A stretch of 64,000 nucleotides of DNA from Granulicella cerasi (lineage in GTDB: Bacteria; Acidobacteriota; Terriglobia; Terriglobales; Acidobacteriaceae), in the NCBI RefSeq assembly GCF_025685575.1, contig NZ_JAGSYD010000002.1, positions 558,001 to 622,000 of the forward strand, given 5' to 3'. This document shows, in pieces, positions 25,539 through 33,923 of this stretch. The notes beneath the pieces are model-generated. The model was not told where the DNA came from. It ran no database searches and saw nothing but the letters and a program-made list of their open reading frames with translations. The translations under genes and the position numbers were made by a program. The first letter of the stretch is position 1, and the number at the start of each line of letters is the position of its first letter.

Positions 25539-28500
25539 CTAGAAGCTCGCTCGGAGGGAGAACTGCATGGAACGCGGTCCTCCAGATTGGTATTGCGCGC
25601 TCAGCGTTCCGAGGCTCTGATTCAGCATCTTTGTGGCCTGACCGAATTGAGCACTCGAAAGCGTGGGGTTCACATAGCCAAAGTTCGGATGGTTGAAGAG
25701 GTTGAAGGTCTCTGCTCGAAACTGGAGATGAACATCACCAACGATGTGGAAGTTGCGTCGAACGGCTAGGTTCACTTGTTCAAGTCCAAATCCACGAATG
25801 GAGTTGCGGGGAGCATTTCCCATTGCGGCGCCCACAGGCAGGCTGAAGGCCGCGGGGTTGATGACCTTCCCACCCGCATAGGTGGAGCTGTAGAGGTAGA
25901 GCGGCTTGGTGGGATCGATGTTCACACCCGTGTAGTAGATCGCACCGGTGGCATCCGTTTGTGAGCTTCCATTCAGCGTGATCGGGAAGGCGGTACGAGC
26001 CATGAACCGTCCATCGACGCCCCAGTCACTAACGATTGGGCGAAGAAGCCCCTTACCGGCAGAAGGAATATCCCAGCTCAAGCCACCACTCAGATTGTTG
26101 CGCACGTCGAAGTCAGAGTTTCCCCGCACCACGGGATAGGTCGTGCTGTTGGAACCGAAGTCGATGGAGTGAGCCCACGTGTAGGAAACGAGGACGTGCA
26201 GTCCGTGGCTGATGCTGCGTTGGAATTGAGCTTGGAGCGATTGGAAGTTCGATGTGATACCCGATGGCGTGAAGTAGATTGAGCCGAACAACGGATTGCG
26301 TGAGCTTACGTTGATGAGTTGGCTCTGCAAGAGGCGGCGACCACTCGCCCCAACATACGTGAGCGTGAACGATTGATTGCGTCCAAGCGCTTGCTGCAGG
26401 CTCACGTTCCATTGCAGCGTATACGGCAACTGCAGATGCTGCGGATAGGCGTACAGACTCGCGCTCGTGTAGGGAGCTTCGGTCGAGATCGGAAAGGAGA
26501 GTTGGGCTGCGGTGATTGGAAGAGCCGCCTTCGTTAGTGTGGACTGCGCGAGGAATCCGAGGCCCGTCACGCCGAGAGCAGCAACCTGGTTATCGGTGTC
26601 GAAGAAGACGCCTGCACCGGCTCGCAGAACGGTCGTATCTTTCCCATCGGTTCCATGAGGAGTCCACGCAAAACCAAGACGTGGAGCGAAGTTGTACCAC
26701 GAGGTCTTCCAGAGCGGTGTGCCCGCAGGTGCCACGGTCAAAGTCGAGGGCTGCGAGATGTCCCCCGCAAGTGTGTAGAGCGGATTCCCGTTGCTCGATG
26801 TAGGAGGAGGATTCACCTCCCATCGAAGACCTCCAGACAAACTCCATCGTGGTGAAAGGCGCCACTCATCTTCAACGAATGCGGCGGCCTCATGGAAGAG
26901 CAGTGAGCTCTGGTTACGCTTAATGAGGAAGGTTAAGTCCGAAGAGTTGTTGAGCAGCGATGCGGCTGAAAGGTATTCGGCCTGGATGACCGGTGACACG
27001 GCCGTAGTCGGCGACTCGATGCGACGGAAGTCAAATCCGTATCGGACAAAATGGTGTCCGCGCACCATGCTGAACGTATCAACGATATTCCACTGTCGGC
27101 TCCGATTCGCTGCTGAATTGTAAGAACCTAGACTACTGGTACCAATGCCCGAGATGGAGATAAAAACGAATGGCTCCATCGTGGCACTCGTGCTCTGAGC
27201 CATCGCCGATCCAAGATCAATAGGAGTTGCTCCTCCGAAACTGTCGAGTGCTTGGGAGCTGACCGAGTCCGCCTGAGCATAGCCAAGGCGGAAGTCATTC
27301 GTAAGGGCATCAGTGATCTGCGTACTCAGACCGAACGTATACGTTCCTGTATTCACGCTCAGAGTGTTGAGTGCGGAAAGAGTTCGGCTTGACGTAGAGC
27401 TGGGAGTGTTACCCCACCGGAAGAAGGCAGAGACACGACGATTGAATTGATGGTCAAGCCGAGCACTCGTCGAATCGATGCGGCTGGGGACAGCATACGT
27501 TTGGATGAACTGTGCCAAGCTCGGCGCTGATGCGCTTCCGTAGTCAGTGGCACCCGCGGTGGGTTGAGGAAAGGCGTTCAAGATAGGCTGCATCACTGAG
27601 CTCGCTTGAGCTCCCATGAAACTGTCGGGGACATATTGAATCGTCGCGGCTTGAGGTTGCGTCAGACGCAGTCCTTCGTAGGCGACGAAGAAGAAGGAGC
27701 GATCTCGTCCGTCATACAAGCGCGGGAGAAGGACGCGTCCTCCGAAGGTTCCTCCGAAATCGTTCTGACGCAGAGCTGCAATTCGCACATGATTGTGATC
27801 GTTAAACCAGTCGTTAGCGTCGAAGTAGTTGTTGCGCAGATAGTCATAGACGCTTCCGTGAAATTGATCCGCGCCGCTGCGTGTAGCAAACGTGAACTGT
27901 CCTCCCGGGCTCCGCCCAAACTCCGCAGAATAGGTGGAACTCAAGACACGAAACTCTTGAAGCGCATCGAGTGGGAGAATGCTTTGAGTAGTGCCTAGCG
28001 CGGTAGATCCAGGCAAACCACCGCTCGCACCATTGGAGGAACTACCAGCGGTGTTCCCTGCTCCAATGTTGGCGGAGACACCGTCGACCGTGTAATAGTT
28101 CGACTCGGAACGTTGACCATTCACGCTGAAATCGCCAGTGTGCTGAATACCGGTACCAGCCTGCGCTTGCGGGCTGACCGTAACGACACCCGGCGTCATC
28201 GAGATGAGATCCTGAAAGCTTCTTCCGTTCAGCGGAACGTTCTCAACAAACTTCCTGTCGATCACGGTGGAGACCGAAGCATCCGTTGTGTTCATGGCGG
28301 GCGAGGCTGAATCAATCGTGACGCTTTCCGACGTGGCACCAATTGGAAGCTCGAAGTTGAGCGCCACAGCACTCTCAACGTTCAACACTACATCCGCTCT
28401 AATGATGGATTTGAATCCCGGCTTCGCAACCTGAACGTGATAGTGCCCGGGCGGCAGGATCGGGATCAGGTACATCCCGACGCGATTCGTCTTGGCGTTA

Positions 28501-28658
28501 TAGACAACCCCCGTCGTATCGTTCTTGATCAGAACATCCGCGCCAACGATGAGATTGCCGGACGGATCAGTAACGCCACCGCTGATCGTTGCATTGGTTG
28601 ACTGACTGAACGACAGGCCGGGGAAGATGAAACACAGCAGCAAGACAAGAGATTTCAC
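25539..28658 (-). CDS. Oar-type TonB-dependent receptor with carboxypeptidase-regulatory domain
   Basis: About 1040 residues. GTG 28658 (MKSLVLLLCFIFPGLSFSQ, after GGAGCG) gives a clean signal peptide; the frame is open 13 codons further. After it come a carboxypeptidase-regulatory-like Ig domain (ISGGVTDPSGNLIVGADVLI ... about 20-110), a plug (VPLNGRSFQDLISMTPGVV, FSVNGQRSESNYYTVDGV) and a large outer-membrane beta-barrel ending in a terminal Phe (FSLRASF). Acidobacteria carry many Oar proteins, mostly unassigned. Here it sits between the anti-sigma gene and a lasso-isopeptidase-like gene, the place held by the TonB receptor in astexin loci. I infer that it imports or senses the locus's own peptide. 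The gap to the hydrolase gene is 39 bp. Confidence 0.85.
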   Translation of the reverse strand: MKSLVLLLCFIFPGLSFSQSTNATISGGVTDPSGNLIVGADVLIKNDTTGVVYNAKTNRVGMYLIPILPPGHYHVQVAKPGFKSIIRADVVLNVESAVALNFELPIGATSESVTIDSASPAMNTTDASVSTVIDRKFVENVPLNGRSFQDLISMTPGVVTVSPQAQAGTGIQHTGDFSVNGQRSESNYYTVDGVSANIGAGNTAGSSSNGASGGLPGSTALGTTQSILPLDALQEFRVLSSTYSAEFGRSPGGQFTFATRSGADQFHGSVYDYLRNNYFDANDWFNDHNHVRIAALRQNDFGGTFGGRVLLPRLYDGRDRSFFFVAYEGLRLTQPQAATIQYVPDSFMGAQASSVMQPILNAFPQPTAGATDYGSASAPSLAQFIQTYAVPSRIDSTSARLDHQFNRRVSAFFRWGNTPSSTSSRTLSALNTLSVNTGTYTFGLSTQITDALTNDFRLGYAQADSVSSQALDSFGGATPIDLGSAMAQSTSATMEPFVFISISGIGTSSLGSYNSAANRSRQWNIVDTFSMVRGHHFVRYGFDFRRIESPTTAVSPVIQAEYLSAASLLNNSSDLTFLIKRNQSSLLFHEAAAFVEDEWRLSPRWSLSGGLRWEVNPPPTSSNGNPLYTLAGDISQPSTLTVAPAGTPLWKTSWYNFAPRLGFAWTPHGTDGKDTTVLRAGAGVFFDTDNQVAALGVTGLGFLAQSTLTKAALPITAAQLSFPISTEAPYTSASLYAYPQHLQLPYTLQWNVSLQQALGRNQSFTLTYVGASGRRLLQSQLINVSSRNPLFGSIYFTPSGITSNFQSLQAQFQRSISHGLHVLVSYTWAHSIDFGSNSTTYPVVRGNSDFDVRNNLSGGLSWDIPSAGKGLLRPIVSDWGVDGRFMARTAFPITLNGSSQTDATGAIYYTGVNIDPTKPLYLYSSTYAGGKVINPAAFSLPVGAAMGNAPRNSIRGFGLEQVNLAVRRNFHIVGDVHLQFRAETFNLFNHPNFGYVNPTLSSAQFGQATKMLNQSLGTLSAQYQSGGPRSMQFSLRASF

Positions 28659-28739
28659 GAAAGGTCGCTCCGGAGGTTGGGAGTGTTTTGAATGCACTCC
28701 GTATACGGACGACCTGGGAAAGTTGTATCAATCTTTCTT

Positions 28740-29972
28740 TTACGGATGGTTCGGTTCGATCTGCAAGTAGGCCCGAAGAAGCTGCTTCCCGGTGGGCTTG
28801 TTGCTTCCACCCGATGGTTCCACCGTAACAAAGACCATGTTCAAACGCGACAGACTCTTCGAGTCGTTGCAGCGAAGTACCCAACGCTTATGCCCATCAT
28901 CTTGATAGAAGAGCCCGAGGCTCACGGGATCATGGTCACTTCCACTTCCCCACACTTGGTACGAAACGGCGCGAGAGAGAGAAGGCTGTTTGTCGAGGTC
29001 GAAGCCGTAGAACACCAGCGAACGATCTTGCGTATAGAAGATACGTCCAAAGGGCTTGGCCGTCTTCCCTTTCTCTGTCGTGTCGTAGATGTCGGCGATG
29101 TACAGATTGCGCGAGCCGATAAGGTCTCGGATGTCCTTGTCGTGGGAGAGGAAGTCTTTGTCGAGAGCAAGCATCCGCTCCTTGCTCTCTAAATTCGTGT
29201 TGAGGTCGGCAAGCTCCGCATTCAAGCTGCGGATCTTATCCGTCAATGCGACTATCTGAACGTCCTGCTGCCCAGAAGCTGCGTGCGCCGCCGCGAGCTG
29301 CTCGTGAAGGGTCTGCACGCTTCCCTGTGCCGCGTTCAACTGCACGGTCAGAGCCTGCTTGTCGGACGAGGCCTGGTCGAGTTGTAGCCGGTCGGCGTCG
29401 AGCTGTTTCTGCAGATCTGCCTGTGCCGATCTGGCCGCAAGAGCTGCCTGTTGAAGGTCAGTAAGCTGCTTGCGAAGCTGAGCATTCTCGCTTTCGCTAT
29501 TCTTCGCAGGAACCACTTCTGTGGATACTACCGCTGAGCTGGCAACAGTCGGCCTCGTGATCGTCGTTGCAGATCTGGTCATCGTCGAGCGATCCGCTTG
29601 ATGTTGTATGTAGCTCCTGACGCCATAAGTGGATGCAGTGAGACCGCACGCCGCGATCGTGCCATACAGAAGCCAGTTTCCCTTTGCGCGCGGTTTGGCT
29701 TGCGGAACCGGCACCGTATCCAACTGCGCGGCGAACCTTTTCGCCGCCGCATCGAACTGTTCCTGAGACTCTAGCGGTGCCTGCGCAGCGGCAGCCTGCG
29801 CCATTGCAGGAATGACCTCTTGCGAGACGTGAGCGAACTCCTCAAAGGTCGCACGGCACGAATCGCAGTAGGCCATATGCACCTGCAGCAGCGACCACTC
29901 TTCTTCGGAGAGTTCTCCGGAGTAGAAGAGTGCGCACATCTCTACGAACTCGTCATGAAGTCGCGGGTTCAC
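28740..29972 (-). CDS. Membrane anti-sigma factor with zinc-finger and RskA-like domain
   Basis: A 410-residue protein. The N-terminus has the anti-sigma zinc-finger (HMAYCDSC, about 31-39). A single membrane helix (about 98-118, WLLYGTIAACGLTASTYGV) is followed by a periplasmic coiled coil (about 150-280, heptads rich in Leu, Gln and Ala) and a C-terminal beta domain (RIFYTQDRSLVFYGFDLDKQ ... VSLGLFYQDDGHKRWVL) like the RskA/anti-sigma-K fold. It should hold the sigma factor encoded 45 bp upstream at the membrane until a periplasmic signal releases it. The long coiled coil is unusual for the family. The gene order implies that the Oar receptor or its ligand is the signal. Confidence 0.87.
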   Translation of the reverse strand: MNPRLHDEFVEMCALFYSGELSEEEWSLLQVHMAYCDSCRATFEEFAHVSQEVIPAMAQAAAAQAPLESQEQFDAAAKRFAAQLDTVPVPQAKPRAKGNWLLYGTIAACGLTASTYGVRSYIQHQADRSTMTRSATTITRPTVASSAVVSTEVVPAKNSESENAQLRKQLTDLQQAALAARSAQADLQKQLDADRLQLDQASSDKQALTVQLNAAQGSVQTLHEQLAAAHAASGQQDVQIVALTDKIRSLNAELADLNTNLESKERMLALDKDFLSHDKDIRDLIGSRNLYIADIYDTTEKGKTAKPFGRIFYTQDRSLVFYGFDLDKQPSLSRAVSYQVWGSGSDHDPVSLGLFYQDDGHKRWVLRCNDSKSLSRLNMVFVTVEPSGGSNKPTGKQLLRAYLQIEPNHP

Positions 29973-30017
29973 AGTGTCGACTGCCTCACGGGAAAATTGT
30001 CAGCCCATTCTCTCACC

Positions 30018-30662
30018 CTATCCCCGTTTCTTCATGAAAAGGCTCGATCTTAAACGATCCAGAGCCCGATAGTAGTGATTTCGGACATTCCCGATGCTCT
30101 GAGCATTCCGTTCTGCGATCTCCTTGAAGGAGTATCCCTCGAAGATGTGCAGTTCCAGGGCTTGTTGCTGATCTGACGAGAGCTCTCCGCGCAGACGTTC
30201 CAGAATGGCTTTGCCGTCAATGTGGTCCGTCGAAGGACGAGCGAAAAGAGAGCCAATGCTCTGCTCGTCCAGGTCCTTGGTTCGGTAGTGCTCTCTGGAG
30301 ATCAGAGCCCTCCTTCTATCAATGGCGCGATGATAGGCAACCTGAATAATCCACGACGACGCAGAGCCCTTACTCGGGTCATAGAGGTAGGCTTTCTGGA
30401 AGAGATAAAGAAACGTCTCTTGACGTAGATCGTCGGCCTCCGCGTCATCGCGCAGAATCCGCCACGACACGTTGTATACGGCTCTTCCGTGCCTTCTAAA
30501 TAAGACAGAGAGCGCGTCCTTATCGCGTTTCGCTACCGCCTCAAGCAGAGCTTCGTCAGCGGGTGCATCTGTCTCGCCTTTGATATTGGCGACGTTATCC
30601 AGCTCGGTGGGAAGATCGGCCAACAAGGTGGCAATGAGTGGCAGCGCAGATTCGGAATTCAC
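30018..30662 (-). CDS. ECF-type RNA polymerase sigma factor
   Basis: A 214-residue ECF sigma factor using GTG 30662, which follows GGAGGG; an open frame continues to a TTG at 30710 that lies inside an operator. Region 2 reads LSVLFRRHGRAVYNVSWRIL, then DDLRQETFLYLFQKA, and region 4 reads LELHIFEGYSFKEIAERN followed by a helix with RNHYYRALDRLR. It is first in the minus-strand operon, ahead of its anti-sigma factor, the Oar receptor and the lasso-hydrolase candidate. Two copies of a GCAAC-x4-GTTGC palindrome lie just upstream, between it and a divergent XRE gene. Confidence 0.9.
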   Translation of the reverse strand: MNSESALPLIATLLADLPTELDNVANIKGETDAPADEALLEAVAKRDKDALSVLFRRHGRAVYNVSWRILRDDAEADDLRQETFLYLFQKAYLYDPSKGSASSWIIQVAYHRAIDRRRALISREHYRTKDLDEQSIGSLFARPSTDHIDGKAILERLRGELSSDQQQALELHIFEGYSFKEIAERNAQSIGNVRNHYYRALDRLRSSLFMKKRG

Positions 30663-30706
30663 ACGCCCTCCGATCGTGCCGTGCCCAGCACAGCACTCAC
30701 CATATG

Positions 30707-30720
30707 GCAACGATAGTTGC
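30707..30720. promoter_or_regulatory. XRE-type operator copy 1
   Basis: GCAACGATAGTTGC differs from the other two operator copies by one base in the centre. It lies 45 bp upstream of the preferred sigma-factor start and 66 bp before the divergent XRE gene. Confidence 0.6.
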
Positions 30721-30735
30721 TGAATCGGAGTATAC

Positions 30736-30749
30736 GCAACTATAGTTGC
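30736..30749. promoter_or_regulatory. XRE-type operator copy 2
   Basis: GCAACTATAGTTGC is a perfect 14-bp palindrome, 29 bp (about three helical turns) from copy 1 and 37 bp before the start of the XRE gene at 30786. The spacing would let two repressor dimers sit on the same face of the DNA. Confidence 0.7.
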
Positions 30750-30785
30750 TGTTTCAATATTTGCTTTGAGCGGACGATTTAAAGT

Positions 30786-31089
30786 GTGTCGAGGCGGATC
30801 GGAGTAACGAACACGCGACGAACCAACACTCCTCGAGAGCTTTTCGGTGCGGCCATAACCGCCTTACGCATCAAGAAGGACGTGTCGCAGGCTGTTGTTG
30901 CGACGTCGGTGGGTTGCAACGAGTATTCGTTGCGCAACGCTGAGCAAGGCAAGGAAAACATCAGCTTCGATGTCATGTATGCCATCGTGATGTATTTTTG
31001 AAATGCTTCCAATGAGCCGTTTTTGGCTTTACGCAGAGGGTTTCGCCACAGCGCCGGACCAAACACCGGGTCCTACTTCATGTGACTAG
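30786..31089 (+). pseudogene. XRE-family helix-turn-helix regulator, frameshifted near its C-terminus
   Basis: The frame encodes PRELFGAAITALRIKKDVSQ and then VATSVGCNEYSLRNAEQGK, an XRE helix-turn-helix, but stops at YF-stop after 71 residues. Dropping one T from the run at 30992-30999 restores EMLPMSRFWLYAEGF, which matches the C-terminus of the XRE paralogue at 31073-31393 (GLSIGEFWMFAEKL). The DNA-binding part is intact even in the short form, so a shortened repressor may still be made. GTG 30786 is the start used here. Confidence 0.6.
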
Positions 31090-31393
31090 ATTTGCCTGAG
31101 AGCTTTTCTGCAAACATCCAAAACTCTCCGATGCTCAACCCGAAATAACGGCTGATAGCTGACATAACGTCACAAGTGGCGTTAGCCTCGCCCCGCTCGA
31201 TGCGTCCTACGTAGTAATTGCTGTAGCCCAAGGAATCGGCAAGAGAAGCCTGAGAGAGATCACGCGACAGCCGCATTTCAGTGACGGCTCTGCCGAACAC
31301 CTGATTAGGTGTTGATCCTTTCCGCTTTTTCTCTGCTCCAACAGGCTTGGCCACAAGGCCATGCTTTCGTTTAGAGCGAATCCGCACCAGCAA
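31073..31393 (-). CDS. XRE-family helix-turn-helix regulator
   Basis: A frame of up to 106 residues with the XRE fold: NQVFGRAVTEMRLSRDLSQ, then LADSLGYSNYYVGRIERGEA and SAISRYFGLSIGEFWMFAE. The first possible start (TTG 31393) lies in the palindromic operator, so the GTG giving a start at MAKPVGAEKK is more likely. It converges on the related gene at 30786, and both are preceded by the same GCAACTATAGTTGC palindrome, which suggests auto- and cross-regulation. Confidence 0.78.
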   Translation of the reverse strand: MLVRIRSKRKHGLVAKPVGAEKKRKGSTPNQVFGRAVTEMRLSRDLSQASLADSLGYSNYYVGRIERGEANATCDVMSAISRYFGLSIGEFWMFAEKLSGKSSHMK

Positions 31394-31407
31394 CTATAGT
31401 TGCTGGT
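31386..31407. promoter_or_regulatory. XRE-type operator copy 3 (22-bp perfect palindrome)
   Basis: The core GCAACTATAGTTGC is extended by ACCA/TGGT to a perfect 22-bp palindrome. It lies at the 5' end of the minus-strand XRE gene. Together with copies 1 and 2 it defines a binding motif shared by both XRE genes and the lasso sigma-factor operon. Confidence 0.75.
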
Positions 31408-31437
31408 TTCCCCGTTGACCCTCAAGTCAACAAAGAA

Positions 31438-31674
31438 TCACTTCCCTGCTTTCTGAGCAGCCCACCGCTTCTTTTGCGCTGCTGCGATACGAGCACGAGC
31501 TTCCGGGCTCATAGTACGCTTCGTGCTTTTGGTAGGTACGCTAGTTGACTTCGGGGGACGTCCTGGACCGCGACGCACAGGTGCAGTCGATTCCAAAGCG
31601 ACCAGCGCTGCACGAGCCTGTTGAAGGCGCGCGATCTCAGCATCGATCTGAGCGAGCATAGCTGTGATATTCAT
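31438..31674 (-). CDS. Small basic protein with AT-hook-like GRPPK motif
   Basis: A 78-residue protein: an N-terminal coiled coil (MLAQIDAEIARLQQARAAL), then RRGPGRPPKSTS, an AT-hook-like core, and a C-terminal basic tail with SPEARARIAAAQKKRWAAQK. Such small proteins are frequent in Acidobacteria and probably bind DNA; no function is proven. It stands alone, just upstream of the XRE gene on the same strand. Confidence 0.75.
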   Translation of the reverse strand: MNITAMLAQIDAEIARLQQARAALVALESTAPVRRGPGRPPKSTSVPTKSTKRTMSPEARARIAAAQKKRWAAQKAGK

Positions 31675-31901
31675 GCGGCCATTCTAACCACCCAAGAGCA
31701 TGTGCGGCGAAATGGGCATAGCGGGGATGAACTCGCAGAACCGCTTGCATTTTGTACCACGAGCAATGCCGTAGCCACATTCACTTTTGCGTCTTCTCGC
31801 CTAGATCGATCCTGAATGACCGAGCTCGAACGATTTGGATAGGGGTCGCGTGCCATGAATTTAACCATGCAAATCTTCCACGCCATGGCATAATTACAGG
31901 G

Positions 31902-33080
31902 ATGATTCAACGCCGAATAGAGCCACGTGTTGTTGAGCGACTCCGTGAGTTCCCTGCTGTCGCACTCCTCGGCCCTCGTCAGGTTGGAAAGACGACGCTG
32001 GCTCATGCCATCGCGGACAAGATAGGGAACGACACCCTGTATCTCGATCTCGAACGGCCAGCAGATCGCGCCAAGCTAACTGACCCTGAGCTTTATCTAG
32101 AACAACACGAAGCAAAGATGGTCATTCTGGACGAGATTCATCGCCTTCCGGGACTCTTTGACGTTCTTCGTGGCGTAATCGATCGCCGGCGCCGGAAAGG
32201 ACGTAAGGTCGGCCACTTTCTGTTGCTGGGTTCAGCTTCCATGGATCTGCTCCAACAGTCTGCTGAGACCTTGGCTGGGCGCATTGCGTACGAAGAACTG
32301 ACCCCGTTTTCGGTGGATGAGATTCCAATCTCGTCACTCGATCAGCTTTGGTCGCGTGGCGGATTCCCTGACAGCTATCTCGCGACGTCGGATGCCGCCA
32401 GCTATCGCTGGCGCAGTGCGTTCATCCAGACCTACTTGGAGCGCGATGTGCCATCCCTTGGCCCTCGCATTCCCGCCGAAACGCTACGTCGCTTCTGGCA
32501 GATGCTAGCTCACAATCAAGGCCAACTTCTCAACGCGGCACAACTCGCAGGCAGCCTCGGCGTCAGCGGGCAAACCATCGCACGCTACCTCGACATCATG
32601 GTGGACCTGCTGCTCGTGCGGCGTCTTCAACCTTGGGCGAGCAATGCGCAAAAGCGGCTCGTGAAAAGCCCCAAAGTTTACGTCCGAGACAGCGGCCTGA
32701 CCCATGCCCTTCTCGGGATTCACAATCAGGAAGAGCTTCTGGGGCATCCCGTCGTCGGTTCTAGTTGGGAAGGTTTCGTGCTCGAAGCCGTTCTCAACAT
32801 GCTCCCCGACACCGTTCGGCCCTCGTTCTACCGAACTGCGGCAGGTGCGGAGATCGACCTAATACTGGACTTCGGGAAGAACGAGCATTGGGCCATTGAG
32901 GTCAAACGCTCAGTCAGCAGCCCCAACCCGGCTAAGGGCTTTTATCTTGGCTGTCAAGACGTCGCCGCATCACGACAGATTGTGCTCTACCCCGGTAACG
33001 AGCGCTACAAGCTGGACGCCGATACCGAGGTGATGCCACCCACCCAGTTGCTGGCCGAACTAACCGCAAAGCTTAGCTGA
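31902..33080 (+). CDS. AAA+ ATPase with DUF4143 domain
   Basis: A 392-residue protein starting at ATG 31902 (after CAGGG); the frame is open further upstream without a ribosome site. The AAA_14 ATPase part has Walker A in LLGPRQVGKTTLAH and Walker B in MVILDEIHRLPGLF. The C-terminal DUF4143 domain has a winged-helix part (LLNAAQLAGSLGVSGQTIARY) and a PD-(D/E)xK-like end (GAEIDLILDF ... WAIEVKRS). This is a common, mobile family in bacteria, often described as belonging to defence or toxin-like islands, without proven function. It is a lone gene. Confidence 0.88.
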   Translation: MIQRRIEPRVVERLREFPAVALLGPRQVGKTTLAHAIADKIGNDTLYLDLERPADRAKLTDPELYLEQHEAKMVILDEIHRLPGLFDVLRGVIDRRRRKGRKVGHFLLLGSASMDLLQQSAETLAGRIAYEELTPFSVDEIPISSLDQLWSRGGFPDSYLATSDAASYRWRSAFIQTYLERDVPSLGPRIPAETLRRFWQMLAHNQGQLLNAAQLAGSLGVSGQTIARYLDIMVDLLLVRRLQPWASNAQKRLVKSPKVYVRDSGLTHALLGIHNQEELLGHPVVGSSWEGFVLEAVLNMLPDTVRPSFYRTAAGAEIDLILDFGKNEHWAIEVKRSVSSPNPAKGFYLGCQDVAASRQIVLYPGNERYKLDADTEVMPPTQLLAELTAKLS

Positions 33081-33457
33081 GAGACCCTTGCCCAGGGTCG
33101 TACGATGCAACAGCGCGAGATTCCGAGATCCCCCTGACGCAGCCTTCGTAGTTTGGCACGTGCGATCACGATCACAAAGGTCAGGAATTCTCGGTCCGGA
33201 AACATCGAACAGGCGCAGTCATTTCGGAGGCGGAATGCAGCGGTAGATGGTGTGCCGCACGATCACCTCATCCAGAAGTTATGGATGACAACCACGTTCG
33301 TTTACAGTCGGCTCCTTGCATGAAACGTCATTCCGTCCCAGAAGTCGCAGATTGGGCTGTCGACGCCGCGTTACCAACCTGGTCGATGCGTGCATCGGCG
33401 ATTTGATGCCTGCTGTTCCGTCCGTAACGGCGACGCACTTCCGTTTTAGCTGCATCG
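33081..33457. other. Intergenic stretch without a recognised gene
   Basis: About 380 bp. A short GACCCT/AGGGTC inverted repeat right after the ATPase stop (33086-33102) could be a weak terminator. Nothing else stands out. Confidence 0.4.
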
Positions 33458-33856
33458 TCAGTTTTCAACCGGGGAAGGCTTCCCCCAGCCCCTCAGCTGT
33501 TGAAACGTGTTCCCACTCTTTCCATGTCTTAAGTCGTTGACCTCGAACTGCTGGCGAAGCTGCTGTTCACTTAATTCCTCAACGGCTCCAAATGTGCCGA
33601 AGCCCGCGTTGTTTACGAGAACGTCTAGACAGCCGAAATGCTCCTTTGCCTGCCGGACTGCTTTCTGGACTGCTTCCCTGTTCGTTATGTCGAGGCTCAG
33701 GGGAAGAACGAGATCGCCATACTTCTCACTCAGGTCTACAACGGATTGGAGATTGCGGCTGGTAGCAGCGACCTGATCGCCGCGTTCAAGAGCCGATTCA
33801 ACAAACGCGCGGCCAAGTCCACGGTTCGCACCAGTGATAAACCATACCTTTTGCAT
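33458..33856 (-). pseudogene. SDR-family oxidoreductase, C-terminally truncated
   Basis: The first about 105 residues are a good classical SDR: WFITGANRGLGRAFVE (nucleotide motif), VLPLSLDITNREAV, and LDVLVNNAGFGTFGAVEEL. After FEVN the frame turns into unrelated sequence and stops, so the catalytic Tyr-x3-Lys half is missing. Intact relatives have about 280 residues. It lies beside a MarR gene on the same strand, probably its former regulator. Confidence 0.8.
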
Positions 33857-33923
33857 GTTGCTAACCCTTTCGGCGGTCTGACCGCCTGTTGTTCCTTTGT
33901 GTTAAATGAAGCCGATGACAGCA

